From Verrucomicrobiales bacterium (GTDB lineage Bacteria; Verrucomicrobiota; Verrucomicrobiia; Methylacidiphilales; JAAUTS01): a DNA stretch of 64,000 nucleotides. Under the pieces are notes generated by a model, which saw only the letters and a program-made list of their open reading frames with translations, ran no database searches and was not told the DNA's origin. The DNA is taken from NCBI GenBank assembly GCA_031256975.1, contig JAIRPN010000016.1, positions 186,001 to 250,000 of the forward strand, written 5' to 3'. Made by a program: the position numbers and the translations under genes. Shown here piece by piece: positions 1 through 8,579 of this stretch. How positions within the stretch are numbered: position 1 is the stretch's first letter; each line of letters begins with the position of its first letter.

Positions 1-1581
1 GCCGATCACCGTTAGCGGCACCTTTTGTTCATGACAAAAACGCAGTACCCGTTGCAAGACTGCCTCGCTGGACGGCTCCACCCAGAATTGCGCCGGGCCA
101 CCGATGCGCAGCGAGGTATGCCTGCTCATCGGCTCGTACAGTTTCAACACCGAATGCTCATCGACCAACTGTTGCAATTGGCGGAAAATCTTCAGATCCC
201 CGGCAATTTCCTCGCCAACCTTGTAAATGCTCCCGGCACCCATGGTCAGCACACAATCGCCAGGCTCCAAGTTCGTCGTTAGCGCCGTCTTCAGGTCGTC
301 CAAGGTCCTGGCATACACCACGCGGTCGCCGTCACCCTGACGGATCGAGACGGCGAATTTTTCGCCATTCACCCCGTCAATCGGCTGTTCGCCCGCGCTG
401 TAAATATCGGTGATGAACAGTTTGGTCGCATCGGCAAAGGCCCCGGCAAATTCATCCAGCAAATGAAACGACCGCGAATAGCGGTGCGGCTGGAAAGCCG
501 CGACAATCCGTTTCGCCTCGTAATTCCTTGCCGCCGCCAATGTGGCACGAATCTCCGACGGATGGTGCGCGTAATCGTCGACGATCATGTAATCCGCATC
601 CTGGTAACGAATGTCAAAACGGCGATTGGCGCCACGTATGGTGGCGAAGGTCTTGGCGCAATCGGCAAACGACACACCGGAAGACATGGCCACCGCCAGC
701 GCTCCCAGCGCGTTACTGACATTATGCCGACCCGGCAAAGTCAGCGTTAGCAACCCCAGTTTATTACCGTCGCATAGCACCGTAAAAACCGAGGAACCAC
801 CGCTAATGACGATATCTGTCGCTTGGTATTTGGCACCGGCATGCAACCCGTAGGTCACTGCGTCCGGCAACTGTTTGGCCAATTCCCGGCATACCGGATC
901 ATCGGCACATAAAATCACCGGACCGGTCGATTTCCGCGTCAAATCCAGAAAGACCTGTTCGATTTGTTGCAAATCGGCGTAGTGATCCAGATGGTCGGCC
1001 TCAACGTTCAATACCAGCACGGAGCTTGGCGCGTAACATTCCAACGTGCCGTCACTCTCATCCGCCTCAATGACAATATCCTCTCCACCCAGACCGGCGC
1101 TAAACTCGAACGCCGTCACATCGGCACCAATGTAATAACCGGGATGACGGCCCGCAGTGTTGAAAATCTGCGTCAATAGCAGGCTGGTGGTGGTCTTGCC
1201 ATGCGTGCCGCTAACCACGAACAACCGCTTTTTGCGACAAATCGCCGCCAACAATTCCGCGCGGCGGAATTGCGGGACATGTTTCGCTGTCGCGGCAGTC
1301 CGTTCCACATTATCGGGGCTGATCGCCGAGGAATAACCCACCAGTGTCGCGTCGCCGATATTTTCAGTCGCGTGCCCAAGATAAAATTTTAATCCCAGTT
1401 TCTCCAGCGCGTCGATCTGCTTGCCGCGCTGCAAATCGGAACCCGAGACGCTAACGCCCATGTCCAGCAGCAGCTTGGCGATCCCGATCATTCCGCTGCC
1501 GCTAACCGCGATCAAATGCACCGACGCGCCGGGCTTGCCCAACTGTTCCACGGCGTTTCTGACTTTTTCCTCAGAGCGCAC
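1..1581 (-). CDS. murC: MurC-MurB fusion, partial (UDP-MurNAc-L-Ala ligase fused to MurB reductase)
   Basis: A continuous frame runs from a GTG at 1581 to the left edge without a stop (527 codons visible). Residues 1 to about 460 are a full MurC ligase, adding L-Ala to UDP-MurNAc: an N-terminal Rossmann segment (GSGMIGIA), the ATP loop GTHGKTTT at residues 125-132, EADESDGT, DDYAHHPSE and FQPHRYSR. From about residue 470 the frame continues into the start of a MurB-type FAD reductase (HTSLRIGGPAQFWVEP near residue 488), which is cut off by the window. The two cytoplasmic peptidoglycan precursor enzymes are thus one polypeptide. The GTG start overlaps the end of murG by 11 bp, so translation is probably coupled. 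An ATG further in would remove the Rossmann strand, so GTG is preferred. Confidence 0.93.
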   Translation of the reverse strand, partial: MRSEEKVRNAVEQLGKPGASVHLIAVSGSGMIGIAKLLLDMGVSVSGSDLQRGKQIDALEKLGLKFYLGHATENIGDATLVGYSSAISPDNVERTAATAKHVPQFRRAELLAAICRKKRLFVVSGTHGKTTTSLLLTQIFNTAGRHPGYYIGADVTAFEFSAGLGGEDIVIEADESDGTLECYAPSSVLVLNVEADHLDHYADLQQIEQVFLDLTRKSTGPVILCADDPVCRELAKQLPDAVTYGLHAGAKYQATDIVISGGSSVFTVLCDGNKLGLLTLTLPGRHNVSNALGALAVAMSSGVSFADCAKTFATIRGANRRFDIRYQDADYMIVDDYAHHPSEIRATLAAARNYEAKRIVAAFQPHRYSRSFHLLDEFAGAFADATKLFITDIYSAGEQPIDGVNGEKFAVSIRQGDGDRVVYARTLDDLKTALTTNLEPGDCVLTMGAGSIYKVGEEIAGDLKIFRQLQQLVDEHSVLKLYEPMSRHTSLRIGGPAQFWVEPSSEAVLQRVLRFCHEQKVPLTVIG

Positions 1582-2656
1582 GCTGCACCTCCTCGGCAAC
1601 GCGATGTGCGGCATTTTTTACCGTTAGCGTGGCCGCCTTGATCGACATCCTGGCACGTTCCGCGGTATTGCCGTGCAGTTGCATGACTTCCTGCGCCAAT
1701 TGCTTTTCCGCATTCTTCCCCTCTTTCACCATCAGCGCCGCGCCGGCCTTGGTAAAGATGCGCGCATTGCGGGTCTGGTGGTCCTCCGCCGCGGCAGGAT
1801 AAGGCACCAAAATCGACGGCAGGCCGAAATGCCCGATCTCGGTCAGCGATGCCGCCCCGGAACGGGCGATCAGCAGGTCGGTGATGCTGTACAAATTTTC
1901 CATTTCGTTGCAGTAAGGGCGCACCACTGCGTGCAAGCCGTTGCGCTGGTAATTGGCGACCAGCAAATCACCCTCGGTCGGGCCGGTCAGGTGAATCAAC
2001 TGCACCTGGTCCTGCAAATGCCGCCACTCCACCATCGCCTGGATCACCATGCGATTCAACCCGCGCGCGCCCTGGCTGCCGCCAATGATGCCAATGGTGA
2101 ATTTTTCCGGGTCAAGCTTCCAGTACTCCGCCGCCTTCTCACGTTCGATCTTGTGCAAGGTGCTGCGCACCGGCGTGCCGGTGTACTTGGTCTCAACGTT
2201 CGAAAGATGCCGGGCGCATTCGTTGAAACCGACAAAGACCTCCTTCACCTGCTTCGACAACAAGCGTGTCACCTTGCCGGGAATGGCGTTCGATTCGTGC
2301 AGGAAAGTCGGAATTCCGCGCCGCGAGGCGCTGACAATCAACGGTGCCGAGGTAAAGCCGCCCATGCCCAGCACCGCGTCGAGCTTTTGCTCGCGCACTT
2401 CGCGGTTCGAAAGCCGGTAAGCATCCCAGAATTTCTTGCAAAACTTCAATACCCTGGGACTGAAACCGGTCCAGCCGATGGTCGGCAGCACGACGCCCTG
2501 GAATTGCGGATAATCGGACAAAATTTTACGGTCGATTTCCTTGGTCGAAATATACAAACGCACCGCATGTCCCATCGACGACAACGCCTCGGCCACGGCC
2601 AATCCCGGATAAAGATGACCGCCCGTCCCCCCGCATGCTATGCCAATTTTCGCCAT
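1571..2656 (-). CDS. murG: MurG, lipid II-forming GlcNAc transferase
   Basis: 361 residues, the normal length. MurG transfers GlcNAc from UDP-GlcNAc to lipid I at the inner face of the plasma membrane, giving lipid II. The N-terminal glycine loop CGGTGGH lies at residues 8-14, HESNAIPG follows in the N-domain, and the C-domain has the donor-binding stretch RSGAASLTEIG and the DHQTRNA motif. It starts 7 bp after the ftsW stop and overlaps the murC-murB start, so it belongs to the dcw operon. No copy of the dispersed CGCTAAY motif falls inside the gene except at its very end. Confidence 0.97.
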   Translation of the reverse strand: MAKIGIACGGTGGHLYPGLAVAEALSSMGHAVRLYISTKEIDRKILSDYPQFQGVVLPTIGWTGFSPRVLKFCKKFWDAYRLSNREVREQKLDAVLGMGGFTSAPLIVSASRRGIPTFLHESNAIPGKVTRLLSKQVKEVFVGFNECARHLSNVETKYTGTPVRSTLHKIEREKAAEYWKLDPEKFTIGIIGGSQGARGLNRMVIQAMVEWRHLQDQVQLIHLTGPTEGDLLVANYQRNGLHAVVRPYCNEMENLYSITDLLIARSGAASLTEIGHFGLPSILVPYPAAAEDHQTRNARIFTKAGAALMVKEGKNAEKQLAQEVMQLHGNTAERARMSIKAATLTVKNAAHRVAEEVQRAL

Positions 2657-2663
2657 ATTCCCC

Positions 2664-3806
2664 CTACATCCTCGCCGTCATCGCCGCCGGCATGTTGGCC
2701 GGCCGGCTCTTCTTGTTCCCGTAATCCGCCTGAAAATGAATATTCAACAAAATTCCGATCAGCATGAAACACAGCAGCAGATTCGAGCCCCCGTAGCTGA
2801 TGAACGGCAGGCCGATGCCTTTGGTTGGCATGAGCGCCGTCACCACTGCCATGTTCATCATGCCTTGCAACCCAATTAGTGCCGTTGCTCCCATGCCGAT
2901 CAATAAACCGGTTTTATCAGGCGCGTGAAATGAAATAACACCACCCGATAACACTAAAAGTAAAAAGAAAAATACCACCATTAGAGTGAAGATCACGCCC
3001 AGTTCTTCGCCAATATTCGGAAAGATAAAATCTGTATGAGCCTCGGGCAGGTATTTCATTTTTTGCACACCTTCGCCCAGCCCACGACCACTAATTCCAC
3101 CGGAACCAAATGCGATTAGTGCATTGGAAGGTTGCAAATTGATTCCGTCAGTCATCTTTTCAACGTCAAGAAACGCTACCATTCGCGCCCATTTTTGCGG
3201 TTTAATGAAGGCCATCAAAAAGATGGCCATGATACCTAGGGCAAATATTGAAACGATGTAACGCAGCTTGGTGCCGGAGACAAACATGAGCGAGAGAACA
3301 ATCAACATCATCAATGCCGCGCTGCCTATGTCGTCTTGTTTCTGGCACATAAGCGCCATTGCACCTAACATGCCAAGCGGAATCAAGACGCCGTCGCGCA
3401 AATTTTTGGCGTCTTTCGCTTTAGTCCCTAACCACCAAGCAACACTGGTCATTAGCCCAAATTTTGCCAATTCCACCGGCTGTACCCCTGTAAATCCAAG
3501 ATTAATCCAACGGTTGGCACCATTAACCCTCACACCAATGTGCGGCAGAAAGCAGGCGATCATCAACACCAATCCAGCTGCCAGGAGCATCCAGGAATAT
3601 TTGATCCAATGGTGGTAATTCCATTTCGCAGCGACCATGCACAGCACCACTGCCGCTACCAAGAATACCGACTGACGCTTAACATAAAAATAGGCGTCAC
3701 CGTGATTATAGGGCGCAAAAGCGCTTACACTCGTCAGGATCACCAAGCCAATGGAGACGAGAACCAATACCGACAGAATCAGAATGTAAGCGCTGTTTTT
3801 GCCCAT
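2664..3806 (-). CDS. ftsW: FtsW/RodA SEDS glycan polymerase
   Basis: 380 residues with about ten hydrophobic segments, typical of SEDS proteins that polymerise lipid II into glycan strands together with a class B penicillin-binding protein. Visible signatures are GANRWINLG and QPVELAKFG in the first half and the C-terminal PTKGIGLPFISYGGS stretch. Its place in the dcw cluster next to murG, with ftsI upstream, points to the division paralogue FtsW rather than RodA. The start ATG follows the LysM gene stop by 6 bp. Confidence 0.95.
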   Translation of the reverse strand: MGKNSAYILILSVLVLVSIGLVILTSVSAFAPYNHGDAYFYVKRQSVFLVAAVVLCMVAAKWNYHHWIKYSWMLLAAGLVLMIACFLPHIGVRVNGANRWINLGFTGVQPVELAKFGLMTSVAWWLGTKAKDAKNLRDGVLIPLGMLGAMALMCQKQDDIGSAALMMLIVLSLMFVSGTKLRYIVSIFALGIMAIFLMAFIKPQKWARMVAFLDVEKMTDGINLQPSNALIAFGSGGISGRGLGEGVQKMKYLPEAHTDFIFPNIGEELGVIFTLMVVFFFLLLVLSGGVISFHAPDKTGLLIGMGATALIGLQGMMNMAVVTALMPTKGIGLPFISYGGSNLLLCFMLIGILLNIHFQADYGNKKSRPANMPAAMTARM

Positions 3807-3812
3807 GTGAGA

Positions 3813-4748
3813 TTAACTCCGGTTATGCGGCAGTCCGGCCACGTCCACGTTCGGAATCGCAGCCTGAGGCTGCGGAGCCGGCTGCGCGGTTTCGCGGGTT
3901 TGTGCCGGAACCTTGATTTCCATGCCGACCTTCAACTTCGACGGATCGCTGATGCCGTTGGCCCTGGCAATCACGTCGGGCTTGGTGTTGAAATTTTTGG
4001 CAATCTTCCACAGGGTGTCGCCGGGCGCCACTTTGTAGCTTTGGAAGGAACCGGTGTTGCTGTTGGCGACCGCGGCATGCACCACGGATTGAGTGCTGGC
4101 GGCAACCGAAGTGGTGGCGACAGGCTGGCTGTTAGCGGCCATCACCGGAGCTCCGGCCGGAGCCGCGGCACCCTTGGAGGGAATATTCAACGTCTGGCCG
4201 ATTTTCAATGCATCGGAAGTCAGACCATTGGCCTGTTTCAATTCCGGGACGGTGACACCGTTTTTGCGGGCAATCTTGTACAACGAATCACCCTTTTGCA
4301 CCGTATAACTTCCCGCACTGGGAGCAGGGGCCGTGTTCTGCGCAACCTGCGGGGCCACGGTGGTCGTCTGGGCAAGCGGACGATTGCTGGCAGCGCTATT
4401 CCAGATCGGATCCTGTGTATTGGGCATTGACGAACCGGTCGTGGTTGCCGGCTGGCTGTTGGCCGCCGTTTCCGTCGTCACCGGCGACACCGGGCTGGCT
4501 GCAGCTTCCGGCGCGTTGGTTTCCACGGTGGGCTGACCGCTGCCGCTGCTGGCGACTTGCTCGATGCTGTCCTCGCTATTGGCGGTTACTTCCGTATCGC
4601 CCTTGCCGCTGGTGTTGCCCTTTAGCAGGCAATAGGTGCCGAATCCCAGAATCAGCACCACGTGTGCCGCCAGGACGATTAATACGACCTTGGACAGCTT
4701 GGGACTGGCCAGTGTCTTTGAGCTTTGCTCGTTCATTTCCTCGTTCAT
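3813..4748 (-). CDS. Membrane-anchored protein with two LysM domains
   Basis: 311 residues. A short cytoplasmic N-terminus is followed by one membrane helix (about 20-42), a low-complexity Ser/Thr/Ala/Pro linker, LysM domain 1 (about 147-190, SYTVQKGDSLYKIA) and LysM domain 2 (about 237-280, SYKVAPGDTLWKIA), then a Pro/Gln-rich tail. LysM domains bind GlcNAc-containing glycans, so this is probably a periplasmic peptidoglycan-binding protein. It has no recognisable catalytic domain. It sits between murD and ftsW, where the classical dcw order has no such gene, suggesting a role in septal wall synthesis. A good ribosome-binding site, AAGGAG, lies 7 bp before the ATG. Confidence 0.88.
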   Translation of the reverse strand: MNEEMNEQSSKTLASPKLSKVVLIVLAAHVVLILGFGTYCLLKGNTSGKGDTEVTANSEDSIEQVASSGSGQPTVETNAPEAAASPVSPVTTETAANSQPATTTGSSMPNTQDPIWNSAASNRPLAQTTTVAPQVAQNTAPAPSAGSYTVQKGDSLYKIARKNGVTVPELKQANGLTSDALKIGQTLNIPSKGAAAPAGAPVMAANSQPVATTSVAASTQSVVHAAVANSNTGSFQSYKVAPGDTLWKIAKNFNTKPDVIARANGISDPSKLKVGMEIKVPAQTRETAQPAPQPQAAIPNVDVAGLPHNRS

Positions 4749-4783
4749 TTTATTTCTCCTTATTGGTTTGGTTTTTTGGTTCT

Positions 4784-6109
4784 TCAGGCCAGTTTTGCAA
4801 CCAGTTCCCTGAATTGTTGTCCTCTGTCTTCAAAATTCTTGAACATGTCGTAACTCGAACAGCCCGGCGACAGCAACACAGTATCACCGGCTTTTGCCAG
4901 GCGACGGCTCATGTTCACCGCCTCGGCAAAATCCGCCGCACGGTGGCAGCGTACATACTGTCCCCACGATTGTACAATCTTGTTTTGCACCTCGCCGATG
5001 GCGACCACATCCTTGACCTTCTTCGCGATAAGTGTCTTCATCGGTGCGAAGTCGAATCCCTTGTCCTTGCCTCCGGCAATCAACACCACCGGGCGGGTCT
5101 GGCCCAGCAACGCTTTTTCCAGGGCGTCAATATTGGTGGCCTTCGAATCATTCACATAGATCACACCGTCAAACTCGCGCACCAGTTCGCAACGATGCGG
5201 CAACGGGCGGTACGCGCGCAACGCCCCGATCATGTCCTGCCGCGAAACACCGTAAATATCGGCCACGGCCAGGGTTGCCAGTTGGTTTTCCGCATTATGC
5301 GGCCCGCGCAGGTTGGTCAACTCCTGCGCCAACACCCTTTCACCGTGCGCGCACAGGAAACCATCCTCGAAGGTGTAATCCGCGCCGCCGTGATAGGCGC
5401 TAATGGTGATCTTTTTCGCCGTTAGCGCCGGCAATTCGCAATCGGGATTCACCACCGCGAAATCATCCTTGCTTTGATTCATGAAAATACGCACCTTCGC
5501 CTGGCGGTATTCTTCCATCGACTTATAGCGGTCGAGATGATCGGGCGTGAAATTCAGGTAAACCGCCACCTGCGGCCGGAATTTCTCGATCGCCTCCAAC
5601 TGGAATGAACTCACTTCCAACGTCACCATGTTGTAAAACTCCTCGCCGCGCACCACGTCGCTAAACGGCACGCCGATATTGCCGCAGGCGGTGGTTTTCA
5701 ATCCGCCCGCCGTCAGCGCCGCTGCAACCAGCTCGGTGGTCGTGCTCTTGCCGTTGGTGCCGGTGATCGCCACGATCGGGGTATCGCAAAAACGGTAGGC
5801 CAGTTCGAGTTCGCCGATGACCGGCACGTTTTCGCGCTTCAACTGCTTCACCAGCGGCACACTCGGATCAATGCCCGGCGACAGCACGCCAAGGTCGAAA
5901 CGGCAGGGCGTGAAGCCCGACTGCTGCGTTTCCACGCGAATGCCGCGGACCTCCAGCTTCTTGGCCATCTGGTCGATGCGTTCATTCAGATAATTATCGC
6001 GTATAATCACGTTAGCTCCTTTCCGGGCCAGGAGTTCGGCCGCCGCGCGACCGCTTTCTCCAAGGCCCAAAACTGCCACTTGTTTGCCATCTACAAAATT
6101 CTCTTTCAT
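4784..6109 (-). CDS. murD: MurD, UDP-MurNAc-L-Ala:D-Glu ligase
   Basis: 441 residues from the ATG at 6109. It adds D-glutamate to UDP-MurNAc-L-Ala in the cytoplasm. The ATP loop GTNGKST is at residues 117-123; an N-terminal Rossmann motif (VLGLGESG) and the C-terminal LIAGGKDKGFDF and LLSPGCSSYDMF stretches are typical of MurD. The start is chosen because ATGA overlaps the mraY stop by 4 bp; an upstream in-frame ATG would extend into mraY without family support. An inverted pair of the dispersed motif (5396-5429) lies inside the gene. Confidence 0.96.
   Translation of the reverse strand: MKENFVDGKQVAVLGLGESGRAAAELLARKGANVIIRDNYLNERIDQMAKKLEVRGIRVETQQSGFTPCRFDLGVLSPGIDPSVPLVKQLKRENVPVIGELELAYRFCDTPIVAITGTNGKSTTTELVAAALTAGGLKTTACGNIGVPFSDVVRGEEFYNMVTLEVSSFQLEAIEKFRPQVAVYLNFTPDHLDRYKSMEEYRQAKVRIFMNQSKDDFAVVNPDCELPALTAKKITISAYHGGADYTFEDGFLCAHGERVLAQELTNLRGPHNAENQLATLAVADIYGVSRQDMIGALRAYRPLPHRCELVREFDGVIYVNDSKATNIDALEKALLGQTRPVVLIAGGKDKGFDFAPMKTLIAKKVKDVVAIGEVQNKIVQSWGQYVRCHRAADFAEAVNMSRRLAKAGDTVLLSPGCSSYDMFKNFEDRGQQFRELVAKLA
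5396..5429. repeat. Inverted pair of the dispersed CGCTAAY motif inside murD
   Basis: GGCGCTAA at 5396-5403 and TTAGCGCC at 5422-5429 are perfect 8-bp inverted arms with an 18-base loop. The pair is within the murD reading frame, so it is not a transcript end. It shows that closely spaced opposite copies occur even in coding sequence. Confidence 0.7.
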
Positions 6110-7203
6110 CGTATTTTCAGTGTCGCCAGCCCGATCACAGCGAAGATCAGGCATAAAATCCAGAATCTCACCACCACCGCGGTTTCACTCCACCCCTTCA
6201 ATTCAAAATGATGATGAACCGGCGACATGGCGAAGATCCGTTTCTTCGTCAGCTTGAACGACGCCACCTGCAGGATCACCGACAACGCCTCCATCACGAA
6301 CACGCCGCCCACCACCACCAGCAACAATTCCTGTCCCACACAAATCGCCAGAATCGCGATCGCACCGCCGATCGCCAGCGAACCGGTGTCGCCCATGAAC
6401 ACCTTCGCCGGATGGCAGTTGAACCACAAAAAGCCCAGGCAGGAACCCGCCAGTGCCGCTGAGAAAACCGAAAGCTCCTCCGCTCCCGGCACGCGGGTCA
6501 GCAGCAAATAATCCGCCGAAATCTTGTGGCTCACCAGATAGGCGAACACACCGTAAAAGATGGTCACGGGCACCGCACAACCCGCCGCCAAGCCGTCCAG
6601 CCCGTCGGTCAGGTTCACCGCGTTCGAGGTCCCCACAATGACCAGGACAAAAAAGATCAAGGCGAACCAGCCCAGATAGACCGTCGACACCTTCAGAAAC
6701 GGAACCTGTAAATTGCGGGCGGCCTCGGAAGTCGACGGATGCAGCAACAAGGCCAGTCCGACACCCAGCGCGATCACGATCTGGCCGAGGAATTTTTGCC
6801 GGCTGCTGATGCCGTCCGATTTCTTCTGGCGAATCTTGGTGTAGTCGTCGACAAAACCGAGGGCGCCAAGCAACAAGGTGGGAACCAACGCCACCCACAA
6901 ATAAAAATTATCAGTCCGGCACCAGAACAGCGAACCCATCGTCAGCGAAAACAGGATCAACAACCCGCCCATGGTTGGCGTGCCCTTCTTGCTGCCGTGC
7001 AGGTCGGCCAGCTCGCGTACTTCCTCCTTGCCACGAATCGGCTGGCCAAGTTTCAGGCGGGTCAGCATGCGGATCACCGCCGGTCCAACCCACAACGTGA
7101 ACACGAAGGTGCACAACGCCGCCATCATGGCACGGAAAGTCACGTATTCAAAAATACGCAACGGCCCGAAGGCATCCTTCAAGTAACTCAAGAAATACAG
7201 CAT
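6106..7203 (-). CDS. mraY: MraY, phospho-MurNAc-pentapeptide transferase
   Basis: 365 residues from the ATG at 7203 (MLYFLSYLKD). This polytopic membrane enzyme moves phospho-MurNAc-pentapeptide onto undecaprenyl phosphate, giving lipid I. Catalytic and Mg-binding signatures are visible: FVDDYTK, NLTDGLDGLAAG, GDTGSLAIGG and the C-terminal VHHHFELKGW. A longer start at 7239 adds 12 residues that overlap murF and lack the hydrophobic character expected. The gene overlaps murF by 16 bp and murD by 4 bp, so it is tightly coupled. Confidence 0.96.
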   Translation of the reverse strand: MLYFLSYLKDAFGPLRIFEYVTFRAMMAALCTFVFTLWVGPAVIRMLTRLKLGQPIRGKEEVRELADLHGSKKGTPTMGGLLILFSLTMGSLFWCRTDNFYLWVALVPTLLLGALGFVDDYTKIRQKKSDGISSRQKFLGQIVIALGVGLALLLHPSTSEAARNLQVPFLKVSTVYLGWFALIFFVLVIVGTSNAVNLTDGLDGLAAGCAVPVTIFYGVFAYLVSHKISADYLLLTRVPGAEELSVFSAALAGSCLGFLWFNCHPAKVFMGDTGSLAIGGAIAILAICVGQELLLVVVGGVFVMEALSVILQVASFKLTKKRIFAMSPVHHHFELKGWSETAVVVRFWILCLIFAVIGLATLKIR

Positions 7204-8579
7204 GTCGTCTCCAATCTTTCCAATTCCTGCACCACGCACTCCATCTTCTGGGAGCGCGAACCCTTGACCAAAATCCGGTCGTCAGCCCTGGCTTGCTGCC
7301 AATAGCTCGCGGTTAGCGCCGCATGGTCGGTAAAAATTCCGCTTTGTGTTTTGTCCAATCCTTCGCCGTTGGCGCCCTCTATGATGTCCGCGGCGTTGGG
7401 GCCATACGCTAACAACAAGCCGAATCCCTCCCGTACCGCGGCCGCGCCGATTTCGCGGTGCAATTGCGCAGCATGCCGGCCAAGTTCGCCCATTGAGCCG
7501 AGCAACGCCACATTGCGCCCCTTGCCCGGGAATTTCACCAGGGTCTGGAAAGCCGCCAGCATCGAGTCCGGGCTGGCGTTGTAGGTGTCGTCCAATAAAT
7601 AACCCTTGCGGAATTTTTTTACCGCCAGACGCTTGCCCGGCAAATGCACGGCCGCTAACGCCGAGGCGATTTGTTCCGGGGGAAATCCCAATTCCGCACC
7701 CAGCGCCGCCGCCAATGACGCGTTTTTCGCCATGTGCCAACCCGCTAACGGCAAGCTCATTTCATGACCGGCAAACAAGAACCTGGTGGTTTCGGGCAGA
7801 AATTCCTTCGGTTCGATGCGATACTGGCAGCCTTCATGGGTTCCCACCACCACCACGCGCGCCTTGGTCAGGGAACGCAGGGCAAAGGTCAACTGGCTGT
7901 CATCGCCAAGAATCGCCAGGCCATTGCGCGGCAGGCACTCGATCACCCGTGCTTTTTCCCGCGCGATTCCCTCGCGATTGTCAAAGGCCTCGATGTGCGC
8001 CCAGCCAACATTGGTGATGATGCCGAAATCCGGCCGCGCGATGGCGGTTAGCGGCTCCAGTTCCCCCGGATGATTCATGCCCATCTCGACCACCGCATAC
8101 TCGTGCGAATCGTCGATGCCCAGCACGGTTAGCGGCACCCCGATGTGATTATTCAGGTTGCCGGTGGTCCTGTGCGTCTTGAAACGCGATGACAGCACCG
8201 CCGCGACGAATTCCTTGGTGCTGGTCTTGCCGTTGCTGCCGGTGATGGCGACAATCTTGGCCTTCAGGGTTTCGCGGTAATTCTTCGCCAGCCGTTGCAA
8301 TCCCGCCAATACGTCATCAACCTCGATGAAGCCAAAACCGGCGGGAACCGCCAATGACGAAGGCACTTGCTCGACCAGCGCACCCACCGCGCCTTTCTGA
8401 ATCGCCTGCTCAATGAAATTGTGACCGTCGAAATTCTCCCCGCGCAGCGCAATAAACAAATCGCCGGGTTGCAGACTGCGCGTATCCGTTGAAACACGCA
8501 GGGCATGGCGCTCTTCCTGACCGCTTACCAGTTTGCCGCCCGCTAATGATGAAATGGTTCCCAATGGCAATGATTTCAT
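7188..8579 (-). CDS. murF: MurF, D-Ala-D-Ala-adding ligase
   Basis: 463 residues, normal for MurF, which adds D-Ala-D-Ala to the UDP-MurNAc-tripeptide. The ATP loop GSNGKTS is at residues 114-120; the N-terminal substrate domain has VSTDTRSLQPGDLFIALRG, and later come DDTYNASPDSM and KGSRSQKME. It overlaps murE by 4 bp (ATGA). The gene carries at least six copies of the dispersed motif, which encode SSLAGG, LTAI, LTVLG, LAGWH, AAN and LTASY in different frames. Confidence 0.96.
   Translation of the reverse strand: MKSLPLGTISSLAGGKLVSGQEERHALRVSTDTRSLQPGDLFIALRGENFDGHNFIEQAIQKGAVGALVEQVPSSLAVPAGFGFIEVDDVLAGLQRLAKNYRETLKAKIVAITGSNGKTSTKEFVAAVLSSRFKTHRTTGNLNNHIGVPLTVLGIDDSHEYAVVEMGMNHPGELEPLTAIARPDFGIITNVGWAHIEAFDNREGIAREKARVIECLPRNGLAILGDDSQLTFALRSLTKARVVVVGTHEGCQYRIEPKEFLPETTRFLFAGHEMSLPLAGWHMAKNASLAAALGAELGFPPEQIASALAAVHLPGKRLAVKKFRKGYLLDDTYNASPDSMLAAFQTLVKFPGKGRNVALLGSMGELGRHAAQLHREIGAAAVREGFGLLLAYGPNAADIIEGANGEGLDKTQSGIFTDHAALTASYWQQARADDRILVKGSRSQKMECVVQELERLETTCCIS

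Noticed and set aside
1673-2767. 364-residue open frame opposite murG
   Set aside because: Shadow frame with no domain; MurG motifs are intact on the other strand.
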